Assembly: GCA_013812985.1 (NCBI GenBank)
Contig: JACCSN010000846.1
Location: forward strand, 1-6,058
Source of the DNA: Hyphomicrobiales bacterium
Lineage (GTDB): Bacteria > Pseudomonadota > Alphaproteobacteria > Rhizobiales > Afifellaceae
Length of the DNA: 6,058 nt
Direction of reading: 5' to 3'
In this document: positions 1 to 5,987 of the stretch, in pieces
Position numbering within the stretch: position 1 is the stretch's first letter
How the letters are laid out: each line of letters starts with the position of its first letter
Notes under the pieces: generated by a model
What the model saw: only the letters and a program-made list of their open reading frames with translations
Database searches by the model: none
What the model was told of the DNA's origin: nothing
Translations under genes and position numbers: made by a program

Positions 1-1429
1 ATCCCCATCCGGCCACCAGGAATCCCGCGGTCGCGCCGTAGGCCGCGCCGGTTTCGTTGCAGCGCGGCCACCAGAGGCCAAGCAACAGCGGCGCCAGGTT
101 GCCCGCCGCGGCGATGGCCAGGGCCCAAAGCAGCAATGCGGGCGGCTCCATCGCGATGCTCGGCGCCAGCCACACCGCGCCCGCGGCGACGGCCGCGACG
201 GCAAGCCGGGCAAGGAAGACACGCCGGCTGGTGGGCCCCTTGCGGTCCAGCATCTCATCCCAGAGGTCATGACTGAGGCTGCTGGCGCCCGACAGAAGCG
301 AGGCCTGCGCGGTCGCCAGAAGCGCCGCCAGCGCACCGGCCGTGATGAGGCCGGACAGCACCGAGGGCAGCGAGGCGATCGACAGGGCCGCGGCGATCGG
401 ATCGGCGAGGAGCTCTTCGAAGCCTTCCGCCCCGACGGCGCCGGCGAGGGCCCCGGCGAGCAGGACGCCGGCGGCGAGAAGCAGAAGGCTCAAGCCGATC
501 GTCCAGAGCATTGTCGACCGTGCCGCCCGGCCCGAAGGCGCGGCAAGCACCGGGGCGAGCATGGGCGCCAGCGCGGCAAGCCCGGCCGCCACAAGCAGGA
601 CCGGCAGCGCGGACAAGCTCATGTCGGCGCTCGCCAGCGGCGCGGCAAGCTGCGTCAGGAGCGAGCCTGGATCGCTTCCTGCGGCGATGCGCGCTGGTCC
701 GGCGTCGTCGCCGCGCACCGCGAGATAGGTAGCCGGCGCAAGCGCCGACAGCGCGATGACCAGGTATTGCGCGACCTGCGCGGCCGCGACCGAACGGAAG
801 CCGCCGGGCAGCAAGGTGAGCGCGGTCAGGACAGCGGCGGCGATCAGGCCGTGCTCCGCAGTGAGCCCGAACAGCGACGCGAGCAGGGGGCCGGCGATCT
901 TGAGCGCTGCGAGCAGGATGAGGAGGGACGCGAACAAAGCCACCGCCGAGGTCGCCAGCCGGCCGCGCATGCCGAAACGCGCCGCCAGGAAATCGCCCGC
1001 GGTATAGCCGCCGAACCGGCGCAAGCCGGGCGCGATGAGGAACGCCAGCAAGACCAGGCCCACCAGCGCCCCAAGCGCCCACGCGAACATGATCTCGCCG
1101 GTGACGGTCGCGCCGCCGATCAGGGCGATGACGAAGAACCCGGCCAGGCCGGCGGCGCTCGCGAGCCCACCGGCGATCGGCTGCACATCCCGATCGGCCA
1201 CGTAATAATCGGCGGGGCGCCTCCCGTGGGACATGAACGCCGCGAGCACGAAGATGCCCAGCGCGGCGGCGCTCGCCGCCTGGGGCACCCGCGCCGTGTC
1301 AAGGCCGAGCCGGGCGAGAAGAGCGAGGGCGACGAGGAGGAGCCCGAATATGCCGAGCAGCCCCACGATCACCCCGACCCGCACCCGCGCGATCCCGATG
1401 TCGCCCTGAGGCGGCCTCAGCCCAGACAT
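1..1429 (-). CDS. Sodium:solute symporter (SSS family), 5' part, cut by window edge
   Basis: Predicted inner-membrane Na+-coupled uptake carrier of the SSS family (PF00474), closest in feel to the ActP/VC_2705-like branch; the substrate cannot be read from sequence, but acetate or another small organic acid is a reasonable guess. The minus-strand frame stays open for 476 codons from the ATG at 1429 to the left edge. Visible hallmarks: a hydrophobic helix at about residues 17-40, the segment PADYYVADRDVQPIAGGLAS (72-91) leading into the second core helix, LRRFGGYTAGDF (136-147), LPGGFRSVAAAQVAQYLVIA (207-226), and the late core helix LLATAQASLLSGASSLSHDL (370-389), whose small and hydroxyl residues lie where the family binds Na+. 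The ATG at 1429 was chosen because AAGGTGAT (1437-1444) lies 7 nt upstream; an in-frame ATG at 1492 would add 21 residues but has no ribosome binding site. ActP-like proteins run to about 550 aa, so the end is off-window. No DUF485/DUF4212 partner gene precedes it. Confidence 0.88.
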   Translation of the reverse strand, partial: MSGLRPPQGDIGIARVRVGVIVGLLGIFGLLLVALALLARLGLDTARVPQAASAAALGIFVLAAFMSHGRRPADYYVADRDVQPIAGGLASAAGLAGFFVIALIGGATVTGEIMFAWALGALVGLVLLAFLIAPGLRRFGGYTAGDFLAARFGMRGRLATSAVALFASLLILLAALKIAGPLLASLFGLTAEHGLIAAAVLTALTLLPGGFRSVAAAQVAQYLVIALSALAPATYLAVRGDDAGPARIAAGSDPGSLLTQLAAPLASADMSLSALPVLLVAAGLAALAPMLAPVLAAPSGRAARSTMLWTIGLSLLLLAAGVLLAGALAGAVGAEGFEELLADPIAAALSIASLPSVLSGLITAGALAALLATAQASLLSGASSLSHDLWDEMLDRKGPTSRRVFLARLAVAAVAAGAVWLAPSIAMEPPALLLWALAIAAAGNLAPLLLGLWWPRCNETGAAYGATAGFLVAGWG

Positions 1430-1458
1430 GCTCCAAATCACCTTGCCGTCGCGGCGGC

Positions 1459-1518
1459 TCAAAATGGCTGCTCGGAGCAGCCAACGCAACATGCGGCTGT
1501 CGCAACGAGTTTCTTCAT
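1459..1518 (-). CDS. Possible 19-codon leader ORF upstream of the symporter
   Basis: A short minus-strand frame, MKKLVATAACCVGCSEQPF, starts with ATG at 1518 and stops with TGA at 1459, 29 nt before the chosen symporter start. AGGA (1528-1531) lies 9 nt upstream of its ATG. It has a lysine-rich start, a short hydrophobic run and three cysteines. It overlaps, in another frame, the alternative symporter start at 1492. It could be a regulatory leader peptide, or simply chance in the 5' untranslated region; nothing beyond the start, ribosome site and position supports it. Confidence 0.2.
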   Translation of the reverse strand: MKKLVATAACCVGCSEQPF

Positions 1519-1658
1519 GGCGCGAGTTCCTGCCATGCCGAGATGATCGGCTGGATGCCGCGACCCGGCTGCCGACACGGCATCGCCTGTCCCACCTTCA
1601 TCGATCGGCCGTGCTGTCGTCGAGGCGCCGGAGCGCGTCCAGCGCCGAATCGGTTGCG

Positions 1659-1672
1659 CGGCTTGCAAGCCG
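1659..1672. promoter_or_regulatory. Perfect palindrome upstream of mscL, possible operator
   Basis: CGGCTTGCAAGCCG reads identically on both strands with no spacer. It lies 57 bases before the mscL ATG, where a promoter or operator would be expected. The regulator is unknown, and GC-rich DNA produces such palindromes by chance. Confidence 0.25.
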
Positions 1673-1729
1673 GTGCGAGGCTAAAGCCAATTCACCGGAT
1701 GGCGGACACGGCAGAGGGGGTAGCGTGCC

Positions 1730-2188
1730 ATGCTGAAGGAATTTCGGGAATTCGCGCTGAAGGGGAACGTGCTCGACCTGGCCGTGGGCATTATCATCGG
1801 CGCGGCGTTCACGGCGATCGTCTCGTCGTTGGTCGACGATATCCTGATGCCGCCGATCGGGCTGGCGACCGGCGGGGTCGATTTCTCGCAGATTTTTGTC
1901 GTCCTGAAGGGGGACGGCGACTACAACACGATTGCGCAAGCAAAGGAGGCTGGAGCCGTCACCTGGAACGTCGGCCTCTTCATCAACGCGGTGATCAAGT
2001 TCCTGATCGTCACGCTCGCGGTCTTCCTCCTCGTGAAGTCGATCAACCGACTGGTGCGCAAGCAGGAGCAGAAGTCCGCAGGGGCCCCGAAGCCCGCGGA
2101 GGATGTCCAACTCCTGCGCGAGATTCGCGATTTGCTCGGCGGCGGCGAAGGTTCAAGGATTCGATCGAATCTCCCGCAAGGTGGGTGA
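1730..2188 (+). CDS. mscL: Large-conductance mechanosensitive channel MscL
   Basis: Homopentameric inner-membrane channel that opens under high membrane tension and releases solutes on sudden hypo-osmotic shock. The 152-aa protein aligns along its length with the MscL family (PF01741; E. coli 136 aa). The amphipathic N-terminal helix [11 protein letters not shown] (3-13) leads into pore helix TM1 at about 14-44 ([11 protein letters not shown], then [10 protein letters not shown]), a periplasmic loop (about 45-78), TM2 (about 80-105, [14 protein letters not shown]) and the charged segment RLVRKQEQK. The conserved cytoplasmic helix [13 protein letters not shown] (124-136) follows. The gate residue matching E. 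coli Val23 is Ile21, a conservative change. The last 16 residues, [16 protein letters not shown], lie beyond the usual family end. AGAGGGGG (1713-1720) sits 9 nt before the ATG. The next gene lies 68 bases downstream on the same strand, so co-transcription is possible. Confidence 0.97.
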   Translation: MLKEFREFALKGNVLDLAVGIIIGAAFTAIVSSLVDDILMPPIGLATGGVDFSQIFVVLKGDGDYNTIAQAKEAGAVTWNVGLFINAVIKFLIVTLAVFLLVKSINRLVRKQEQKSAGAPKPAEDVQLLREIRDLLGGGEGSRIRSNLPQGG

Positions 2189-2256
2189 GGCGTCCGGTCG
2201 AAGGCTCCGGGAAACGGTAAGAACGACCGCTTTCCAGTGCGGCGGCTGAACGCCCG

Positions 2257-3300
2257 ATGTCCGCGCCGGCCCGCCTCCGCCATATCGGCCGCGTCGCCGT
2301 CACGCTGGCGCTCAGCGCGGCGGGCGGCGTAGTCGCCTCGTGGATCGGGCTGCCGGCCGCGTGGGTGTCCGGCGGCCTCCTGGTCGTAGCCGTCGCCTCG
2401 CTCGCCGGCGTCAACACGGAATTTCCGCGGCCGCTCCTCCCCCCGGTCTTTCTGGTTCTCGGCATCTATGCCGGCAGCGGCGTGTCGCGGGAAACGCTGC
2501 ATCAGATCGAGACCTGGCCGGCGAGCTTCGCGCTCCTAGGGGTCTCGCTCATCGGCGTGATCGCCGGCTCCACCTGGTGGCTGCATGCGCGCTGCGGCTG
2601 GGACCGGAGCACCGCGCTGCTCGCCTCCTTTCCCGGCGCGCTCTCCCTGGTGCTCGCCGTAGCCGAGGATCTCAAGGCGGACCTGAAGAAGGTCGCCATC
2701 GCGCAAAGCCTGCGGCTCCTGATCCTGGCCGAAGCGATCCCGCTCGTGGCGCTCGTGGCAGGTCGTCCGGCGGTTTCCTCGGCAGCCGCGCTCGCCCCGG
2801 CGGGACCGCTCGACCTCGTGATCCTGCTCGCGGCCGGAATCGTCGCGTCGCTGGTGATGGAAAGGCTGAGGTTTCCCGGCGGCTGGATGCTGGGGGGCCT
2901 GACGTCGGCCGCAATCCTGTTCCTCGGCGGCTGGGTGGAGGGAGGCCTTCCCGGCTTCGTGGTCATCCCCTGCACGATCGCCATCGCGGCCATCGCCGGC
3001 AGTCGGTTCCGTCCCGGCGACCTCGCGATCTTGCCGCACATTGCCCGCCCGGCGCTCGTCGCCTTCGCGATCGCGATCGCGATCTCAGGCCTGGCGGCCG
3101 GCGCGGTATCGTTTCTGTTCGGGATCAACTTCGTCCAGACGCTCATCGCTTTCGCGCCGGGCGCGCTGGAGACATTGATCATCCTGGCCACTCAGATGAA
3201 CATCGATCCGGCCTATGTCGCCGCGCATCATGTGGTGCGCCTCCTGGCGCTCGTGGCCGCCGTGCCGCTCCTGTCGCGCTGGCTTCGCCGGCGCCCGTGA
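2257..3300 (+). CDS. AbrB-family membrane protein (putative permease)
   Basis: Member of the membrane AbrB family (PF05145), often mislabelled as ammonia monooxygenase or AbrB regulator; it is unrelated to the Bacillus DNA-binding AbrB. The 347-aa protein is almost entirely hydrophobic helices and is probably an inner-membrane transporter of unknown substrate. Two homologous halves are visible. LPAAWVSGGLLVVAVASLAG (32-51) mirrors FPGGWMLGGLTSAAILFLGG (206-225). FPGALSLVLAVAEDLKADLK (125-144) followed by KVAIAQSLRLL mirrors APGALETLIILATQMNIDPA (300-319) followed by YVAAHHVVRLL. The FPGALS/APGALE motifs and the paired Q/H...R sites are the family signature. The length is normal for the family (about 350 aa). 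No strong ribosome site precedes the ATG, only a GGCGG stretch about 13 nt upstream, so coupling to mscL is possible. It ends 35 bases from the convergent flippase-like gene. Confidence 0.9.
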   Translation: MSAPARLRHIGRVAVTLALSAAGGVVASWIGLPAAWVSGGLLVVAVASLAGVNTEFPRPLLPPVFLVLGIYAGSGVSRETLHQIETWPASFALLGVSLIGVIAGSTWWLHARCGWDRSTALLASFPGALSLVLAVAEDLKADLKKVAIAQSLRLLILAEAIPLVALVAGRPAVSSAAALAPAGPLDLVILLAAGIVASLVMERLRFPGGWMLGGLTSAAILFLGGWVEGGLPGFVVIPCTIAIAAIAGSRFRPGDLAILPHIARPALVAFAIAIAISGLAAGAVSFLFGINFVQTLIAFAPGALETLIILATQMNIDPAYVAAHHVVRLLALVAAVPLLSRWLRRRP

Positions 3301-3335
3301 TCGAACGCCCTGTCCCGATCCGGAAACCCAGCGCT

Positions 3336-4388
3336 TTACCGCGGCGACCTGGAGCGAAGCCTGGCGCCGCTTCCCTCGCGGAGCTCGCCGACCGCGACGC
3401 CCTGCGCCCACAAGGCGATCGCGCCGATCGCGGCGATGCTGAGGAGATTGGCCGCCTCGACGATCAGCACCATCGCGAGCGCCTTCTCCTCCTCGACGCC
3501 GAATAGCCCGAGTGCGAATACCGCGCCGATGACGAAGCTGCCGGCCACGCGCGCGAAATGCCCGAGGATGATCAAAAAGCCGAGAAAGACGAGCAGGAAG
3601 AGGTACTGACCCGGCTCGAGCGCCACGCCGAGAGCAAGGCTTGCCCACAGGAAATGCGTGGCGGCGATCAGCTTGATGGCAAGGCTCGCCAGCACGATGC
3701 CGATGCCGCGCCAAGTCTCCCTCGGCCAGGCAAGCCCTTCCGCGAAGGCGGCGGCCAGCCGGCGCGCCGGTTCCGCGGCGCGGGCCGGAAGGCGTCCGAG
3801 AAGCTGCGCCAGCCGTCCATCCGCCGAGAGCGCGCCGCGCCGATAGGCGATCAGCGCGGCGAGAGCCAAGGCGAAAAGGACGAAGCTGCCCGCCCCGCCC
3901 CAGATCAAGCCGGCACGGACGCCGCCGGTCGGGTCGGGGAAGGCGACCGAGATCAAGGCGACGGGCACGAGACAGGCGAAGACGATGCCGTCTGTCAGCC
4001 GATCCAACGCAACCGTCGCCAGCACTGAAACGAGCTTCAGGTTCTCCCGGCGGGCGACCAGCCAGGAGCGCGCCACGGTGCCGAAGCCGAAAGGCACGAG
4101 GATGGCCAGGAGATAACCGGCCATGATAGCGCCGAACAGGTAGAGAGTGGGAACAGGGCGTAGCGGCGAGAGGAGCTGGCGCCACTTCCAGGCGCGCACG
4201 AATTGCTCGCCCATGATGGCAAGCGGGACGAGCGCGACGAACCGTGCGTCAGCGCCGGCGAGGACTGCGAGGAAGCGATCGAGATCGAACCCGCGCAGCA
4301 CCCAGGCAAGCGCGGCGATCCCAAGGAGACCGCCGACCCAGGGGAGCCAACGGCGACGGTTCCGGCTTGCCGCGACGAGATCAGTCAC
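3336..4388 (-). CDS. Flippase-like membrane protein, LPG-synthase TM domain (YbhN-like)
   Basis: Integral membrane protein of the lysylphosphatidylglycerol synthase transmembrane family (PF03706, formerly UPF0104), whose members are linked to lipid flipping or envelope lipid handling. The soluble aminoacyl-transferase half of MprF is absent, so it should not aminoacylate lipids. From the chosen start it has 350 residues: TM1 about 17-32, AWKWRQLL (66-73), GYLLAILVPFGFGTVARSWL (91-110), the family-like DRLTD (129-133), a basic cytoplasmic stretch at about 182-228, and further helices to about 327. The longest frame begins with TTG at 4403, directly after an in-frame TGA. I prefer the GTG at 4388 because GAGG (4396-4399) lies 7 nt upstream of it, whereas the TTG has no good site. 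The final ~15 residues are arginine-rich and may be poorly conserved. The gene is convergent with the AbrB-family gene, 35 bases away, with no clear terminator between them. Confidence 0.88.
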   Translation of the reverse strand: MTDLVAASRNRRRWLPWVGGLLGIAALAWVLRGFDLDRFLAVLAGADARFVALVPLAIMGEQFVRAWKWRQLLSPLRPVPTLYLFGAIMAGYLLAILVPFGFGTVARSWLVARRENLKLVSVLATVALDRLTDGIVFACLVPVALISVAFPDPTGGVRAGLIWGGAGSFVLFALALAALIAYRRGALSADGRLAQLLGRLPARAAEPARRLAAAFAEGLAWPRETWRGIGIVLASLAIKLIAATHFLWASLALGVALEPGQYLFLLVFLGFLIILGHFARVAGSFVIGAVFALGLFGVEEEKALAMVLIVEAANLLSIAAIGAIALWAQGVAVGELREGSGARLRSRSPR

Positions 4389-4480
4389 TTCCGGACCTCG
4401 CAAGCGGCTTCACGCGGATGACTTCCCGGCCCGCGGCAGCCCGTAAACTGCGTGTGCGGAGCGTCCCCAGTTGTGCTGCT

Positions 4481-4501
4481 TTCCCGCCAATATGACGGGA
4501 A
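4481..4501 (-). promoter_or_regulatory. Inverted repeat TTCCCG-N9-CGGGAA, possible operator of flippase-like gene
   Basis: Perfect 6-bp arms are separated by 9 bases, 93 bases before the GTG start of the minus-strand gene. On that strand the spacer contains CATATT (4489-4494), a plausible -10 element, so a bound regulator would cover the promoter. No good -35 is visible. Neither the regulator nor its function is known. Confidence 0.3.
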
Positions 4502-5069
4502 CAGCGGCGCTCATCACATGTGCGACAAGGGACAGGATCGTGAGCAGTCTGGAAAGGGCCGAAACAATTTCACCGGCCGGAAGTCTCACGTCCGGGCCGT
4601 CTTGGAAAGTCCGCAGGTCCCACGCGACTTCACATGATCGGTATCTCTAGGGACGGCAATCACGCCAACATGGGACGGGATCAAAGCAGTTGCGTATCGC
4701 CGCCGGTATCGGTCCGCGGTTTGCAACGGCAACCCAGGCCATGGATATGGCGCGCTAAACCGAAGAAAGAACTCGACCTTTCCAATCGTGCGAAAGCGCC
4801 CGAGATTGGCTATCAAGGCTATGGCCAGCGCTTCGTGAGCGAGTCGGATCGAGCGCGCCGCCACGAGGCGCCCGGAGCCTTGAATCTCACTGACGAGCGC
4901 TGCGGCGACGGTTCAATGCGGGGAGATCGCCGAATTTCGGAAACGCCGCACCATCTGGTCCAAAACCGTAGCGGCAATGCGCGCCGGGACGGCCCAAGCC
5001 TGAACCCGCCGGCGGACAGCCGCGCCGCCTTTGCCGCGGCCGCCCGGCCCGCGAGGAGGCTGGCGGGCA

Positions 5070-5086
5070 GGCGGCGCCCCGCCGCC
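5070..5086 (+). other. GC-rich hairpin just before the yqaA start
   Basis: GGCGGCG-CCC-CGCCGCC forms a perfect 7-bp all-GC stem with a 3-nt loop, followed by GTTTTC. It ends 11 bases before the YqaA-type ATG. The short T run makes it look like a weak terminator, but it could equally be a 5' leader structure. A strong ribosome-site match, GAGGAGG (5053-5059), lies on the far side of the stem, too distant for normal use. Confidence 0.35.
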
Positions 5087-5097
5087 GTTTTCGGCTG

Positions 5098-5544
5098 ATG
5101 GAGGCGCTTTCGGCTCATGTCGCGCTGGCCGCCGTTGCCTTCCTGGCCGCTACGATCCTTCCCGGTTCCTCCGAGGTTTTCCTGGCCGCTCTGCTGGTTC
5201 AGCGGCCGGAGGATTTCGCCACGCTCTTCGTCGCGGCCACGACGGGCAACACCGCGGGCGCCGCCCTCAACTGGGCGTTCGGACGCTGGCTGACGCGCTT
5301 CTCCGGTCGACGCTGGTTCCCAGTCTCCGCGCCCTGGATCGAGCGCGCGTCGGGCTGGTTCGGCAAATACGGGACCTGGCTCCTCCTGTTCTCCTGGGTT
5401 CCGATCGTCGGAGATCCGCTGACCGTCGCCGCGGGCCTGCTGCGGGTCCGTTTCGCGCCGTTCCTCCTGCTCGTCGCGCTGGGCAAGGCAGCCCGCTACG
5501 CGGCCGTCATCGGCGGCGTCGAGGCCGTGCGTTCCTGGTTGTGA
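5098..5544 (+). CDS. YqaA-type inner-membrane protein (DedA/VTT superfamily)
   Basis: Small integral membrane protein of the YqaA family, related to DedA and the VTT/SNARE-associated domain (PF09335). DedA relatives are implicated in lipid scrambling, envelope integrity and proton-linked stress tolerance; the role of YqaA itself is unsettled. The 148 residues match the usual length (E. coli YqaA about 142). Family features: the N-terminal re-entrant-type segment FLAATILPGSSEVFLAALL (15-33), TTGNTAGAALNWAFGRW (48-64), the hallmark FSWVPIVGDPLTVAAGLLRV (98-117), and the C-terminal helix FLLLVALGKAARYAAV (122-137) with its conserved GK..RY. The ATG at 5098 is the only normal start; the frame upstream has no ATG, GTG or TTG back to a TAG at 4969. 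No ribosome site is next to it, and a stable hairpin lies 11 bases upstream. The copper-type promoter begins 16 bases after its stop, so the next gene has its own control. Confidence 0.92.
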   Translation: MEALSAHVALAAVAFLAATILPGSSEVFLAALLVQRPEDFATLFVAATTGNTAGAALNWAFGRWLTRFSGRRWFPVSAPWIERASGWFGKYGTWLLLFSWVPIVGDPLTVAAGLLRVRFAPFLLLVALGKAARYAAVIGGVEAVRSWL

Positions 5545-5559
5545 TGAATGAAAAAACAG

Positions 5560-5590
5560 TTGACCTTCCAACGATTGGAAGCGTCACAGC
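5560..5590 (+). promoter_or_regulatory. CueR/HmrR-type copper-responsive promoter and operator
   Basis: A -35 element TTGACC (5560-5565) overlaps a perfect dyad CTTCCAA-CGA-TTGGAAG (5565-5581). A 19-bp spacer leads to the -10 position (5585-5590, CACAGC). The long 19-bp spacer with a dyad between the two elements is the hallmark of MerR-family activated promoters. The TTGACCTTCC...GGAAG pattern closely resembles the E. coli CueR site at copA. The -10 is a poor match to consensus, consistent with a promoter needing activator distortion. The regulator gene is not in the window. Confidence 0.75.
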
Positions 5591-5619
5591 AAGCCCATCG
5601 GAAACGAAAGGATTTTGCC

Positions 5620-5823
5620 ATGCTGAAGCTCAATGTGCCTGACATGACCTGCGGCCACTGCGCCTCCACGGTGGAGAAGGCGGTTAAGTCCGTGGATCCG
5701 GCGGCCAAGGTGAACGTCGACCTCGGGTCGAAGACCGTGACCGTCGATACCGTCGCCGATGAAACCAAGGTCAAGGACGTGATCCGGTCGGCCGGATACG
5801 AGAATGAGAAGATGGCGGCCTGA
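5620..5823 (+). CDS. HMA-domain metallochaperone, CopZ-like
   Basis: Small cytoplasmic heavy-metal-associated protein (HMA, PF00403) that most likely binds Cu(I) and passes it to a copper-exporting ATPase or a regulator. The 67-aa protein is one complete ferredoxin-like domain: strand LKLNVPDM (2-9), the metal loop MTCGHC (9-14, ligands Cys11 and Cys14), helix ASTVEKAVKSV (15-25), strands KVNVDL (30-35) and TVTVDT (39-44), helix ETKVKDVIRSA (48-58), and GYENEKMAA at the end. A longer frame opens at the ATG at 5548, but that start lies upstream of the -35 element, so its first 24 codons cannot be in this promoter's transcript. AAAGGA (5607-5612) is 7 nt before the ATG at 5620, which settles the start. 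Copper is inferred from the CueR-like operator; mercury (MerP-like) is less likely, as there is no signal peptide. No ATPase is seen nearby. Confidence 0.93.
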   Translation: MLKLNVPDMTCGHCASTVEKAVKSVDPAAKVNVDLGSKTVTVDTVADETKVKDVIRSAGYENEKMAA

Positions 5824-5835
5824 CAGCGGTCGTGA

Positions 5836-5861
5836 GCCCGGCTGGCTCCTTGCGGCCGGGC
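5836..5861 (+). terminator. Hairpin after the metallochaperone gene, possible terminator
   Basis: GCCCGGC (5836-5842) pairs perfectly with GCCGGGC (5855-5861); a T-G wobble and one more G-C pair extend the stem inward to 9 bp with an 8-nt loop. It begins 12 bases after the stop codon, where a terminator is expected. It lacks a T tract, so it may be a transcript-end stabiliser or only a weak intrinsic terminator. Confidence 0.45.
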
Positions 5862-5950
5862 GAATAGAACCGGAGGGTATTCGGCGACCTCCCAAAACAT
5901 CCGACAAGATCAAATTGCCTTTGAACGCAAGGTTGCACACTCAGCACTAG

Positions 5951-5964
5951 CGATCAAACGATCG
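5951..5964. promoter_or_regulatory. Inverted repeat CGATC-AAAC-GATCG before the right-edge gene
   Basis: Perfect 5-bp arms with a 4-base spacer lie 23 bases upstream of the ATG of the exported protein. It could be an operator or a small leader hairpin. The arms are short, so chance is a real possibility. Confidence 0.2.
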
Positions 5965-5987
5965 TCAACCCCAGTAAGGAGAATACA

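Larger units (their letters stand above)
1430..1729. other. Divergent intergenic region between symporter and mscL
   Basis: These 300 bases separate two genes transcribed away from each other, so they should carry both promoters. I cannot point to convincing -35/-10 pairs for either gene. The stretch holds the possible leader ORF (minus, 1459-1518) and a perfect 14-bp palindrome (1659-1672). A plus-strand open frame starting at 1543 crosses the region but continues out of frame through mscL and is not a gene. Confidence 0.6.
4389..5097. other. About 700-base stretch with no convincing gene
   Basis: Between two divergently oriented membrane-protein genes lies an unusually long stretch for such compact DNA. 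Both strands have only short frames with mixed third-position base use and no recognisable domain: plus 4452-4637, plus 4634-5098 and minus 4586-4864 (GTG start). None has a good ribosome binding site. The plus frame ending at 5098 overlaps the yqaA ATG in a TGATG, which is suggestive, but its arginine- and proline-rich sequence does not look like a folded protein. The region also holds TTCCCG-N9-CGGGAA (4481-4501), the 8-bp palindrome CACATGTG (4515-4522) and a strong hairpin (5070-5086). It could be a decayed gene, an unannotated small RNA locus or long regulatory leaders; I cannot tell which. Confidence 0.5.

Noticed and set aside
267..1082. 271-codon minus-strand open frame
   Set aside because: It is a shifted frame within the symporter gene, dominated by arginine, glycine and alanine.
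269..1546. 425-codon plus-strand open frame
   Set aside because: It is antisense to the symporter, very rich in R, G, E and Q with no hydrophobic core or domain; the opposite strand encodes a clear membrane transporter.
2195..2229. CGGTCG...CGACCG inverted repeat after mscL as a terminator
   Set aside because: Six-bp arms with a 23-base loop and no T tract; too weak to call.
2340..3506. 388-codon plus-strand open frame
   Set aside because: It is out of frame with the AbrB-family gene and arginine-rich; the AbrB frame has clear transmembrane helices and family motifs.
3085..4185. 366-codon minus-strand open frame
   Set aside because: It is a shifted frame of the flippase-like gene that also runs antisense through the AbrB-family gene; its composition is that of a GC-rich shadow frame.
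4586..4864. 92-codon minus-strand frame with a hydrophobic start
   Set aside because: GTG start with no ribosome site, mixed third-position use and no recognised family; kept only as part of the unexplained gap.
4634..5098. 154-codon plus-strand frame overlapping the yqaA start
   Set aside because: The TGATG overlap is attractive, but there is no ribosome site, no domain and an arginine/proline-rich disordered composition.
4819..5571. 250-codon minus-strand open frame
   Set aside because: It is antisense to the YqaA-type gene and would cross the copper operator; it shows low-complexity charged composition.
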